Shown here in pieces: positions 50,659 through 58,339 of a DNA stretch of 64,000 nucleotides. The position numbers were made by a program, and so were the translations under genes. The stretch lies in contig NZ_LR594675.1 of assembly GCF_901827205.1 (NCBI RefSeq), positions 434,001 to 498,000 of the forward strand, in the 5' to 3' direction. The stretch comes from Variovorax sp. PBS-H4. GTDB taxonomy: Bacteria; Pseudomonadota; Gammaproteobacteria; Burkholderiales; Burkholderiaceae_C. Positions within the stretch are counted from its first letter, which is position 1; every line of letters starts with the position of its first letter. The notes beneath the pieces are model-generated. The model was not told the DNA's origin, searched no databases, and saw only the letters and a list, made by a program, of their open reading frames with translations.

Positions 50659-51804
50659 GTCGACCATGACCTGCTCGCCGGCCTTCAGGCCTTCGGTGAC
50701 CACCCACTGGTTGTTCTGCGCGGCGCTGATCTTCACCGTGCGCTTGCTGAGCTTGCCGTCAGCCCCGACCACGGTCAGCGTGTCGCCTTGCTGGGTGCGC
50801 GTGACAGCCTGCTGCGGCACCGTGATCGCATTGGTCGCCTGCGCCTGCTCCACCTTCACGCGAACGTACAGGCCGGGCAGCAGCTCACCCTTCGGGTTCG
50901 GCACCTCGGCGCGCAGCGTGACCTGGCCGGTGGTGGCGTCCACCGTCAGGTCGGAGAACAGCAGCTTCCCCGGCAGCGCGTATTCGCTGCCGCCTTCCAG
51001 CAGGATGCGTACGCTGGCCGCATCGCTGCCGCTTGCGCGCTTGAACTGCCCGGAATCCATGGCGCGGCGCAGCTTGAGCACCTCGTTGGCCGACTGCGTG
51101 AAGTTCACGTACACCGGGTCGATCTGCTGGATCACCGCCAGCGGCGTGGCGTCGCCCTGGCCGACCAGCGCGCCTTCGGTCACCAGCGCGCGGCCGATGC
51201 GGCCGCCGATGGGTGCAGTGACGCCTGCGTAGCCAAGGTTGATCTTGGCCGTCTGCAGTTCGGCGCGCGCCACGGCGATGTCCGCTTCCGCAGTCTTGGC
51301 CGAGGCCACGGCGTTCAGGTATTCCTGCTTGCTGACCGCGTTGGCCTCGACCAGCGGCTTGTAGCGCTCGGCCAGCGCCTTGGCCTGGACCGCGTTGGCC
51401 TCGGCACGTGCCAGGCTGGCCTGGGCGCTCTGCTGCGTCGCCAGATAGGGCGCCGGATCGATGCGGAACAGCGGCTGGCCTGCCTTCACGTCGCTGCCTT
51501 CGCGGAACAGCCGCTGCTGCAGGATGCCCGCGGCGCGGGCACGCACCTCGGCCACCCGCGAGGCTTCGAGGCGGCCCGGCAGCTCCGTGATCAGGCCGAC
51601 ATCGGTCGGCGTCGCCACCACCACCCCTACTTCAGGCGGTGGAGGGGCCCCGCCGCCGGCACCGCCGCCCGGGGCCGCTCCGGCCGGAGCCCCGCTCTTG
51701 CCGCAGGCGGCGAGCGCCAGCACCGCGGCGGCTGCGACGATGGCCACGACAGAGCGAGCCGGCATGGACAACAACGAATGGCGCGAGACATGCAGAACGG
51801 GCAT
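50644..51804 (-). CDS. RND efflux periplasmic adaptor (AcrA/MexA type), 3' end apparently frameshifted
   Basis: This membrane-fusion protein (386 residues as it stands) has a lipobox LAACG with lipidated Cys34. It has the lipoyl halves (VRARAAGILQQRLFREGSDVKAGQPLF), a helical hairpin (LARAEANAVQAKALAERYKPL), a beta-barrel and a membrane-proximal domain. The frame ends abruptly with VMVDASRS at 50644, whereas the sequence in the next frame continues with the expected family tail. Loss of about 40 C-terminal residues probably leaves the hairpin and barrel intact, so function may survive. The start at 51804 follows AAAGGAAT. It could be a real mutation or a sequencing error. Confidence 0.85.
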   Translation of the reverse strand: MPVLHVSRHSLLSMPARSVVAIVAAAAVLALAACGKSGAPAGAAPGGGAGGGAPPPPEVGVVVATPTDVGLITELPGRLEASRVAEVRARAAGILQQRLFREGSDVKAGQPLFRIDPAPYLATQQSAQASLARAEANAVQAKALAERYKPLVEANAVSKQEYLNAVASAKTAEADIAVARAELQTAKINLGYAGVTAPIGGRIGRALVTEGALVGQGDATPLAVIQQIDPVYVNFTQSANEVLKLRRAMDSGQFKRASGSDAASVRILLEGGSEYALPGKLLFSDLTVDATTGQVTLRAEVPNPKGELLPGLYVRVKVEQAQATNAITVPQQAVTRTQQGDTLTVVGADGKLSKRTVKISAAQNNQWVVTEGLKAGEQVMVDASRS

Positions 51805-51902
51805 GCGATTCCTTTGAAGCAGGTACGGGGACGGCGCGTGGTCGCGGCGGCTGCCTAAAGGCAACACGGCGAGCTTGGCCATCGGGAGGGGCCCGAGTTT
51901 AC

Positions 51903-51920
51903 ATACATTCATGAATGTAT
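51903..51920. promoter_or_regulatory. AcrR-type operator, perfect 18-bp palindrome
   Basis: ATACATTCATGAATGTAT is a perfect inverted repeat in the divergent gap between the adaptor gene and the TetR-family gene. It is very close to the known E. coli AcrR operator TACATACATT(TG)TGAATGTATG, differing mainly in the two central bases. The adjacent repressor is AcrR-like. Binding here would repress both the efflux operon and the repressor itself. Confidence 0.85.
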
Positions 51921-51975
51921 AGTGGCAACCGCACGCGAGTTCGGTGTTTTACATGTTCGAAGAGAGGGGGGCGAA

Positions 51976-52632
51976 GTGGTCCGTCGTACCAAGGAAGAAG
52001 CACTGGCCACCCGGCATCGCCTGCTCGATGCTGCGGAGGTGCTGTTCCAGTCCCAGGGCGTTTCGCGGACCACATTGCAGCAAATCGCGCAGGAGGCTGG
52101 CGCCACCCGCGGCGCGATCTACTGGCACTTCAAGGACAAGCCGGACCTCTTCAACGCCATGATGGAGCGCGTGACGCTGCCGCTGGAGTGCGCCACGCGT
52201 GAAGCGAGCGCGGCCCACGAGGATCCGTTGGCGGCGATCGAACAGGTGATGGTGCAGGCCCTGAACCTGATGGTCGCCGACCCGCAGGCGCGGCGGGTCT
52301 TCGAGGTGGCCACGCTCAAGGTAGAGTACACGGACGAGATGGCGCCCGTGCTGCAGCGCCATCGCAGCGCGCGCAACGAATGCGTGACCGATTTCGTCCA
52401 TGCGCTGCAGCATGCCGCGACTCGCGCAGGCATCGAACTGCCCATTCCCGTCAAGACGGCCGCCTACGGGCTGCATGCGGTGATCAGCGGGCTGATCCAG
52501 GACTGGCTGCTCGAGCCCGGCGCCTTCGACCTTGTGCCCGCGGGGCGTCATCTGTTCAATGTTTATCTTGCAGGTCTGGGATTCGAGCGCAGGGCGGCGG
52601 TGGCGGAGGGGAACTGCAGGCAGCTCGCGTGA
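51976..52632 (+). CDS. acrR: AcrR-like TetR-family repressor of the efflux operon
   Basis: The protein (218 residues) starts at GTG 51976 (MVRRTKEEALATRHRLLDAA), which matches AcrR/TtgR N-termini and follows a GA-rich ribosome site (GAGAGGGGGG). The helix-turn-helix is RTTLQQIAQEAGATRGAIYWHFKDKPDLF. The C-terminal ligand domain contains RVFEVATLKVEYTDEM, typical of multidrug-binding regulators. It is divergent from the RND operon, with the AcrR-type palindrome in between, so ligand binding should release the efflux genes. Confidence 0.9.
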   Translation: MVRRTKEEALATRHRLLDAAEVLFQSQGVSRTTLQQIAQEAGATRGAIYWHFKDKPDLFNAMMERVTLPLECATREASAAHEDPLAAIEQVMVQALNLMVADPQARRVFEVATLKVEYTDEMAPVLQRHRSARNECVTDFVHALQHAATRAGIELPIPVKTAAYGLHAVISGLIQDWLLEPGAFDLVPAGRHLFNVYLAGLGFERRAAVAEGNCRQLA

Positions 52633-52674
52633 TCAGTGATAATCAAGGGCTTCGGGCTGCGGCTCGAAGCCTCT

Positions 52675-52749
52675 CTCGCTGTATTTCAATGGATAGAATT
52701 CGGCCCTCCGAAGGCTGAGATCCAGGTTCGATTCCTGGCGGCGGGACCA
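52675..52749 (+). tRNA. tRNA-Arg (anticodon CCG)
   Basis: A complete cloverleaf folds by hand. The acceptor CTCGCTG pairs with CGGCGGG (7 bp, with G-U pairs). The D arm TTTC/GAAT has one mismatch, and the D loop reads AATGGATA. The anticodon stem CGGCC/GGCTG carries loop CTCCGAA, giving anticodon CCG. The T arm is CCAGG-TTCGATT-CCTGG. The discriminator A and the CCA end (52747-52749) are encoded. It reads CGG codons. It lies 42 bases after the efflux repressor, at the left edge of the accessory region. Confidence 0.88.
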
Positions 52750-52859
52750 GAACAAGAAGGGTGCGCAAGGCCGAGTCACTCGAAGCTGATATCCCTTGCG
52801 CGGATGACGTTGACGAAGTCCCTTCGTTCCCGCTTCACCATCGCCGCCCTGAGCCAAGA

Positions 52860-52934
52860 TTGGCACCACGGCTTCAAATCCTTGTCTGCATTGAATGGCA
52901 GCTTGCGATAAAGCAGAAGGTTGATCATCGTTGA
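52860..52934 (-). pseudogene. Possible fragment of a Bug-family (TctC-like) solute-binding protein gene
   Basis: On the minus strand the frame reads MINLLLYRKLPFNADKD. This resembles the conserved 'LYxKLPFDxxKDFxxV' block in the first third of tripartite tricarboxylate binding proteins. After a +1 shift it continues FEAVVPILAQGG. Nothing before or after it continues the family. It looks like a short, frameshifted remnant between tRNA-Arg and the EamA gene, but the match is short and from memory. Confidence 0.35.
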
Positions 52935-53884
52935 TCCTCCTGCCGATGGGATCCGGGCTGACCACTGCTGCTGCGGGTGGGTAGCGTCATTGCCGTGACG
53001 CCGGCCACGACGCATGCAAGCCCAAGCCATGCCGTGGATGCCAGCCGCTCACCAAGAAACACGATGCCCACAGCGACACCGACCGGCACCCTGAGATAGG
53101 CCTGCGCGGCGGTCGACATCGGGCCCAGCGTGCGCAGGAGCCGGAAATAGAGGGTGAAGGCCAACGCGGTCGAGAGCACTGCGAGCGCCAGCAACGCGAG
53201 CACCGAGGCGGCGGAAGGCGCCAGCGTCCAGGGACGGTCGACCGCCAGGCTGGCGGGCAGCAGCACCGCCGCGCCGCTCAGCAGCGAACCCGTGGCCGGC
53301 ACGACGGGATCGAGACTCTTGAACACGCGTCCTGACATCGCCGCGCAGCCGTAGCAGACGGCAGCCGCCACCAGGGCCAATTGCGGAAGCACCGAACGCC
53401 CGAGCCCGCTCAACACTTCGACGCCGACAATCAGGCAGATGCCCGCCAGCCCCGCACCCACGCCGAACAGGCGCTGCAGTGACGGCCTCTCCGCGCCGGC
53501 AAGGCACAGGCTCAGCAGAAAGATGAAGATCGGCGACGTGGAGTTGAGAATGGTCGCAAGACCCGCATCCACGCTGCGCTCGGCCCACGCGATGAGCGTG
53601 AAGGGCAGGACGCTGTTGAAGCAGGCCTGCAGCAGGAAGCGCCGCCAGGTCGCGGCATCACGGGGCAGCCGCCCGCCTCGCAACCGCAGCACGGCGAGCA
53701 GCAGCAACCCGGCGACCAGCGTACGCGATGCGATCAGCGTCAGTGGCGGGATCGTCGCCACGCCGATCTTGATGAAGGTGTATGAGGCGCCCCAGAGGGT
53801 GGCAAGCAGCACAAGCAGTGCCCATTCCGTGGTCGATCTCGGCAATCGCGCGGTCGGCGCTGGTTTGATGGTGTGAGTGCGCAT
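52925..53884 (-). CDS. EamA/DMT-family transporter
   Basis: The protein (319 residues) has ten hydrophobic helices in two EamA repeats. These include LLATLWGASYTFIKIGVATIPPLTLIASRTLVAG, typical of the RhaT/YdcZ carboxylate/amine transporter clade, and LSTALAFTLYFRLLRTLGPMSTAAQAYLRVPVGV in the second half. The C-terminus is polar and short. It is transcribed leftward toward tRNA-Arg. Substrate unknown; it is not closely similar to the other EamA protein in this window, sharing only family motifs. Confidence 0.88.
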   Translation of the reverse strand: MRTHTIKPAPTARLPRSTTEWALLVLLATLWGASYTFIKIGVATIPPLTLIASRTLVAGLLLLAVLRLRGGRLPRDAATWRRFLLQACFNSVLPFTLIAWAERSVDAGLATILNSTSPIFIFLLSLCLAGAERPSLQRLFGVGAGLAGICLIVGVEVLSGLGRSVLPQLALVAAAVCYGCAAMSGRVFKSLDPVVPATGSLLSGAAVLLPASLAVDRPWTLAPSAASVLALLALAVLSTALAFTLYFRLLRTLGPMSTAAQAYLRVPVGVAVGIVFLGERLASTAWLGLACVVAGVTAMTLPTRSSSGQPGSHRQEDQR

Positions 53885-53984
53885 GTTGCGCCAATGATCG
53901 CGAGAACGGTCTTCCTACACTTCGCCGGCGAGCGAAGCGTGCAACGCCCGACCCGTGTGCTTGTTTGCGAATTGGCATCAGCCG

Positions 53985-54111
53985 CCTGACCGGCTATGAC
54001 CCATCGGGCATCTTCGAAAAGCCATGGCCTCGAAAATGCCCAGGTTGTTGACGAGGATGCCGATGCCAGCGTGACGCCGCACCGCCTCCTCGGCAGCGTT
54101 CACGGGGTTCG
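53985..54111 (-). pseudogene. Remnant of a short-chain dehydrogenase gene
   Basis: On the minus strand the frame from about 54100 reads NAAEEAVRRHAGIGILVNNLGIFEAMAF. 'ILVNNLGIFE' is the NNAG-type structural motif of classical SDRs. A one-base shift then restores FEDARW, also SDR-like. There is no nucleotide-binding start and no YxxxK end, so this is an internal fragment with a frameshift. It lies in the 227-base gap between the EamA gene and the alpha/beta hydrolase gene. Confidence 0.6.
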
Positions 54112-55056
54112 TCAGCCCAGGAAGTTGATCAATGCCGGGATGACTTGGTCTGGCGCCTCTTCCATCAGCCAGTGGCCAGAACCGTTGATGATCACGCCCT
54201 GCACGTTGTTCGCGACCATCTTGCCCTGCTCGATCAGGAATGTCCCGCCGGCCTTTTCGCCGGAGAGCACCAGCATGGGCATCGGCAGCGGCGTCTTGCC
54301 CATTTCGGCGAACTCGGCCGCGTCCTTCTCGAAGGCCTTGAAGTATTCAAATCCGGCGCGCATACCGCCCGGTTGTGCGTAGGCCTTCGCGTAGAAGCGG
54401 CGATCAGCTTCGGGCACCGAGTGCCTGGGGTCGGCCGCGAAGTCATTCCAGAAGTGCTCGAAATAAATACGCTCGCGTCCGCTCACGAGCGCCAGCGGCG
54501 TCGCACCGTGAAAATGGAAATGCCAAAGGTCGCGCAGAAGCCAGACGTTCTGCCATGCGCCGATGCCGGGAAGGAAGGCGTCCATGAGCACCACCTTGTC
54601 GGTCTCCGAAGGGAATTGGGCGGCATAGGCGTAGGCAACCATCAAGCCGATGTCATGTCCGACGATGCTCACGCTGCGGATGCCAAGCGAGCGGACAAGT
54701 TCGTGCACGTCGACGGCCATGTTTTTCTTGCCGTAGCCTGCCTCCGGCTTCGACGAGTTGCCGGCGCCCCGAAGATCGGGCACGACCACGGTGTGCGATT
54801 TCGCCAGCAGCGGCATCAGCGGGTTCCACATGTGCCCGGTCTCGGCGTAGCCGTGTAGCAGCACGACGGTCGGCCCCGCGCCGCCAATGCGGTAGTGAAT
54901 GCGGGTGCCGTTCACCTCTGCGCTGCCTTCACGGAAGCCTTGCACCGCGTCCGCGGCGGGTGTCGCAGCCGCGGCCGACCCCATGCTCATTGTGGCGCCA
55001 GCGGAAACCGCGCCGGCAATCAGGGCGCGACGAGTGGGTAAGGGATGGAAGTCCAT
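54112..55056 (-). CDS. Exported alpha/beta hydrolase (epoxide-hydrolase-like)
   Basis: The protein has 314 residues. The N-terminus carries a Tat-like signal (PTRRALIAGAVSAGATMSMGSAAAA). The hydrolase core shows HGYAETGHMW (oxyanion loop), the nucleophile elbow SIVGHDIGLM with Asp as nucleophile, as in epoxide hydrolases and haloalkane dehalogenases, and a catalytic His in NGSGHWLMEE. Start 55056 is preferred because it follows AAGGCC; an ATG at 55107 would add 17 residues. It is divergent from a LysR gene, which probably regulates it. Substrate unknown. Confidence 0.85.
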   Translation of the reverse strand: MDFHPLPTRRALIAGAVSAGATMSMGSAAAATPAADAVQGFREGSAEVNGTRIHYRIGGAGPTVVLLHGYAETGHMWNPLMPLLAKSHTVVVPDLRGAGNSSKPEAGYGKKNMAVDVHELVRSLGIRSVSIVGHDIGLMVAYAYAAQFPSETDKVVLMDAFLPGIGAWQNVWLLRDLWHFHFHGATPLALVSGRERIYFEHFWNDFAADPRHSVPEADRRFYAKAYAQPGGMRAGFEYFKAFEKDAAEFAEMGKTPLPMPMLVLSGEKAGGTFLIEQGKMVANNVQGVIINGSGHWLMEEAPDQVIPALINFLG

Positions 55057-55169
55057 GCTGAGGCCTTGTGGGTTTGAAAGTGAAGCAAATTTATGGTTCA
55101 GCTTCACTTCCGCAAAGAGCCCAAAAGTGCTTTACTCATTCAGCTTTCCTGAATGATGGGACCTGAGCC

Positions 55170-56144
55170 ATGGACCGATTGCGTGCTTACGAGGTGTTCG
55201 TGACTGTGGTCACCCGTGGCAGTTTCACCAAGGCAGCCGATGCGCTGGACACCTCACCGGCCAACGTGACGCGCTACGTCAATGAACTGGAGGCCCACTT
55301 GCGCACGCGGCTGATCAACCGCACATCGCGCCGCTTGTCGCTCACCGAAGGCGGCAAAGCATTGTTCGACCGGGCGAAGTCGATTCTTGAGGAAGTGGCA
55401 GAAACCGAGGCGCTGGCGACCACCGCGTCGCTCCAGCCGCGCGGGCGCTTGCGCATCAACGCGCCGCTGAGTTTCGGCAGCCTCGTGCTGGCGCCCCTGT
55501 GGCCGCAGTTCATGGCGAAGTATCCCGATGTCGAACTCGACATTGCGCTCATCGACCGCGTGGTCGACATCGTCGAGGAAGGCTACGACCTGGCCATCCG
55601 CATCTCACGGACCACATCGGGCAACCACATTGCGCGTCGCTTGGGCCGCTCCGAAAACCTGGTCTGTGCCTCGCCCGAATATCTTGCGACCCACGGCATG
55701 CCCGAAGTCCCGGCCGACCTTTCTCGGCACCTGTGCCTGGGCTATACGTACGGTGCGGCATCCGATGAGTGGCAGTTCGCCGGTCCTGACGGAACACTGG
55801 AGTCCGTGCGCGTTCGCTGGGCCGTCAGGGCCAACAATGGAAACACGGCCCGCGCGGCAGCGCTCGCCGGCGCCGGTGTCATCTGGCAGCCCAGTTTCGT
55901 GATCGGCGAGGATGTCCGGGCTGGACGATTGGTCGAGATCATGCCTGCCTATCGCATGCCTCCCATCGACATCTTGGCGATCTACGCAAGCCGTCGCCAC
56001 CTCAGCGCAAAGGTTCGAGTGATGGTCGACTTTCTGGTGGATGCCTTGCAAAGGAACGCAGCCGCTGAATGGCGGAGGACACCCTCTGCAAGTACGGTTG
56101 CTTCCCCGCCGCAAGGTGTTGCTCAATGGGAAACTTTTCCATAA
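55170..56144 (+). CDS. LysR-family transcriptional regulator
   Basis: The protein has 324 residues. The N-terminal winged helix is MDRLRAYEVFVTVVTRGSFTKAADALDTSPANVTRYVNELE. The inducer-binding domain (about 90-295) includes RGRLRINAPLSFG and YDLAIRISRTTSGNHIARRLG. It belongs to the common DsdA/TrcR-like subgroup by its start. It is divergent from the hydrolase gene across a 113-base gap, the classical LysR arrangement, so it probably activates that gene. The ATG at 55170 gives the standard N-terminus. Confidence 0.9.
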   Translation: MDRLRAYEVFVTVVTRGSFTKAADALDTSPANVTRYVNELEAHLRTRLINRTSRRLSLTEGGKALFDRAKSILEEVAETEALATTASLQPRGRLRINAPLSFGSLVLAPLWPQFMAKYPDVELDIALIDRVVDIVEEGYDLAIRISRTTSGNHIARRLGRSENLVCASPEYLATHGMPEVPADLSRHLCLGYTYGAASDEWQFAGPDGTLESVRVRWAVRANNGNTARAAALAGAGVIWQPSFVIGEDVRAGRLVEIMPAYRMPPIDILAIYASRRHLSAKVRVMVDFLVDALQRNAAAEWRRTPSASTVASPPQGVAQWETFP

Positions 56145-56190
56145 AGTGAGGCTCTGCGGCCATGTTGCGCCGCCCCACCTGGAGCTTCGG

Positions 56191-56808
56191 ATGAAGTTTG
56201 CTTTTCTGCTGTACGAGGGCGTGGAGCCTATCGATCTGGCCGCAATCGGCGTGATATCAATGGCGAAGCGCGTGGTTCCAGAGCTCAGTTACCTGACGGT
56301 GGCAATTGACGGGGGCCTGCAACGGCTCTCGAACGGGCTCAGGGTTGCGCCAGACTTCGCCTTTGGCGATTGCCCTGAAGTCGATGCGATCATCATCCCC
56401 GGCGGCCCTGGCTGGCCCACTGCCTCGGAAGACGGCGCCATCCGCTCCTTTCTCCAGCGCCGCAGCGGCAGCGCGACATTGGTTTCCGTCTGCACTGGCG
56501 CCATGATCCTTGCTGCTGCGGGGCTGCTGGACGGGCGAGTGGCGACGACCAAATGCGAGGTCCGCGCGCCCGAGCCGTCACCGCTGGCCGTGCTGGCGCA
56601 CGAGCATCCGGAAGTCGACGCGCGCAAGGCGCTCGTCGTCGACACCGGGACGATCATCACCGGCGGCGGCGTGTCGCTGTGCATCGACGCCATCCTGCAC
56701 GTGCTCGCCACGCGCATCGGCCCGGACGAAGCGGCCGAAGTGGCCCGCATCATCGAGTACACACATGCGTGGCAAGCCAACAAGGCGCGCCTGCCGACAC
56801 TCGCGTGA
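56191..56808 (+). CDS. DJ-1/PfpI (glutamine amidotransferase-like) family protein
   Basis: The protein has 205 residues. The nucleophile elbow VSVCTGAMIL places the reactive Cys at 101, and IIIPGGPG carries the preceding strand. MKFAFLLYEGVEPIDLAAIG is the usual start of the ThiJ/isonitrile-hydratase-like branch. It has no AraC DNA-binding domain at the C-terminus, so it is an enzyme and not a GlxA-type regulator. Members include isonitrile hydratases and glyoxalase III. A small element resembling the operator before the MFS gene lies in its upstream region. Confidence 0.85.
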   Translation: MKFAFLLYEGVEPIDLAAIGVISMAKRVVPELSYLTVAIDGGLQRLSNGLRVAPDFAFGDCPEVDAIIIPGGPGWPTASEDGAIRSFLQRRSGSATLVSVCTGAMILAAAGLLDGRVATTKCEVRAPEPSPLAVLAHEHPEVDARKALVVDTGTIITGGGVSLCIDAILHVLATRIGPDEAAEVARIIEYTHAWQANKARLPTLA

Positions 56809-56837
56809 ACTCCGGGTTTGTCCCGCCCCCAGATCGT

Positions 56838-56872
56838 TTGACAGCATAGAACGGGAAAACTATAGTTTCCCA
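56838..56872 (+). promoter_or_regulatory. Near-consensus promoter with overlapping palindrome before the MFS gene
   Basis: TTGACA (56838-56843), a 17-base spacer and TATAGT (56861-56866) make an almost ideal sigma-70 promoter. The -10 lies inside the perfect 12-bp palindrome AAACTATAGTTT (56857-56868). GGGA on the left and CCCA on the right extend the symmetry imperfectly. A protein bound there would block the promoter. The XRE/cupin regulator encoded three genes downstream is the best candidate repressor; this is inferred. Confidence 0.75.
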
Positions 56873-56940
56873 ACAGACAACAAAAAGTTGCCTGCATTAC
56901 CGCCGTACGGCGGCTCGTCTTTGTCAAACTGGAGAAGTCG

Positions 56941-58263
56941 ATGGAAATGACGGATGCAGGTGCCTATGGCGCCGTCCCTGCGGCCAGGTCGGACCACCGG
57001 GTCAAGCGGGTCGTTTTTGCGAGCGCGCTCGGAACGATCATCGAGTGGTACGACTTCCTGATCTACGGCGCGGCGGCAGCACTTGTGTTCAACAAGTTGT
57101 TCTTTCCCGCTGACGACCCCTTCCTCGGCACACTCGCCGCTCTGGGGAGCGCCGCTGTGGGGTTCTTCGCGCGTCCTTTCGGCGGCGCGGTGTTTGGCTA
57201 TTTTGGCGACCGGCTCGGACGCAAGTCGATGCTCTTGCTGACGCTGTTGATCATGGGGCTGGGCACCTTTGCCATCGGCCTGCTGCCCACCTATGCGCAG
57301 ATCGGCATCTGGGCCCCGATACTTCTTGTGCTCCTGCGGGTCATCCAGGGCATCGGCCTCGGCGGCGAGTGGGGCGGGGCGGCGCTGATGGTGCTGGAGC
57401 ATGCGCCCGCCCGCCGGCGGGGGCTGTGCGGCAGTCTTGTGCAGGTTGGCTTCCCGATCGGCCTGATTCTTTCGGCAGGCGTGTTCGCACTGGTGTCCAA
57501 ACTGCCCGAGGAGGAGTTCCTGTCCTGGGGGTGGCGTGTGCCTTTCCTCTCGAGCCTGGTGCTCGTGATTCTCGGGGCCTTCATACGGATGAAGGTCGAG
57601 GAGTCGCCCGTCTTCGAGGCCATGAAAGCGAAACAGGAAATCGCTCGCAATCCGCTTGCAGAGGCGCTCTTCAAGCATCCCAAGAGCTTTTTCATCGCCA
57701 TCGGCCTGAAGATCTCGGAGGTCTCCTGGGTCTACATGCTCACGGTGTTCGTGGTGGTGTATGCGACGACCAAGCTGGGCTTGCCGAAGTCGCAGATTCT
57801 GGATGCGATCATGATCGCGGCCGCTATCGAGATCGTGACCATTCCGCTGTTCGGGTACCTGTCGGATGTGTTCGGCCGCCGGCCGTTCTATTTCGCGGGG
57901 TCGCTGTTCACCATCGCGTTCGCATTCCCCATGTTCTGGCTGCTGGGCACGAAGGACCCACTCGTGATCGTCGCTGCCGTCGCCGTGGCCCTGAGCTTTG
58001 GTCACGGCCTGATGTTTGCGCCGGAGGCTACCTACTTTCCCGAGCTCTTCGGCGCCAGGTCACGCTACAGCGGCGCATCGTTTGGCTTCCAGGTCGCGGC
58101 GGCCATCGGCGGTGGCTTGACTCCAGTGCTCGCCACCGTGCTCAGCGAGAAGATGGGCGGCACCGCAGGCATTTCCATCATGCTCATCGTGTTGGCGCTC
58201 ATCACGCTGACGGCGGCGTTCTTCGCGCACGAGACGCGGAACAAGTCGGTCTCCGCCTTGTAG
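56941..58263 (+). CDS. MFS transporter, metabolite:proton symporter (MHS) family
   Basis: The protein (440 residues) has 12 helices. The MHS start GTIIEWYDFLIYGAAAALVFNKLFFP and the loop motif RPFGGAVFGYFGDRLGRK are diagnostic, as is the RRGLCGSLVQVG block. Members import carboxylates, betaine, proline or aromatic acids with protons. A strong promoter precedes it, and the cupin, ferredoxin and XRE/cupin regulator genes follow in the same direction. It probably imports the compound to which that set responds. Confidence 0.9.
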   Translation: MEMTDAGAYGAVPAARSDHRVKRVVFASALGTIIEWYDFLIYGAAAALVFNKLFFPADDPFLGTLAALGSAAVGFFARPFGGAVFGYFGDRLGRKSMLLLTLLIMGLGTFAIGLLPTYAQIGIWAPILLVLLRVIQGIGLGGEWGGAALMVLEHAPARRRGLCGSLVQVGFPIGLILSAGVFALVSKLPEEEFLSWGWRVPFLSSLVLVILGAFIRMKVEESPVFEAMKAKQEIARNPLAEALFKHPKSFFIAIGLKISEVSWVYMLTVFVVVYATTKLGLPKSQILDAIMIAAAIEIVTIPLFGYLSDVFGRRPFYFAGSLFTIAFAFPMFWLLGTKDPLVIVAAVAVALSFGHGLMFAPEATYFPELFGARSRYSGASFGFQVAAAIGGGLTPVLATVLSEKMGGTAGISIMLIVLALITLTAAFFAHETRNKSVSAL

Positions 58264-58282
58264 GCGAATTTCCTCCGCATCG

Positions 58283-58314
58283 TTCATTCCTTCATTCCTT
58301 CATTCCTTCATTCG
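58283..58314 (+). repeat. 8-bp tandem repeat in the leader of the cupin gene
   Basis: TTCATTCC occurs three times in perfect tandem (58283-58306), followed by TTCATTCG. The array begins 20 bases after the MFS stop and ends 26 bases before the cupin ATG. Because 8 is not a multiple of 3 and the array is untranslated, changes in copy number would alter leader spacing, not protein sequence. Confidence 0.9.
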
Positions 58315-58339
58315 TCCATTTCTTCCAAGGAGTTTCTCC

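Noticed and set aside
48445..51858. A 1137-codon open frame antisense to the RND pump and adaptor genes
   Set aside because: It is a compositional shadow: high GC removes stops from the opposite strand. The product is His/Arg/Asp-rich without any domain, while the antisense RND genes show full family motifs.
52636..52911. A 91-codon plus-strand frame spanning the tRNA-Arg gene
   Set aside because: It runs through a well-folded tRNA and has no recognised features.
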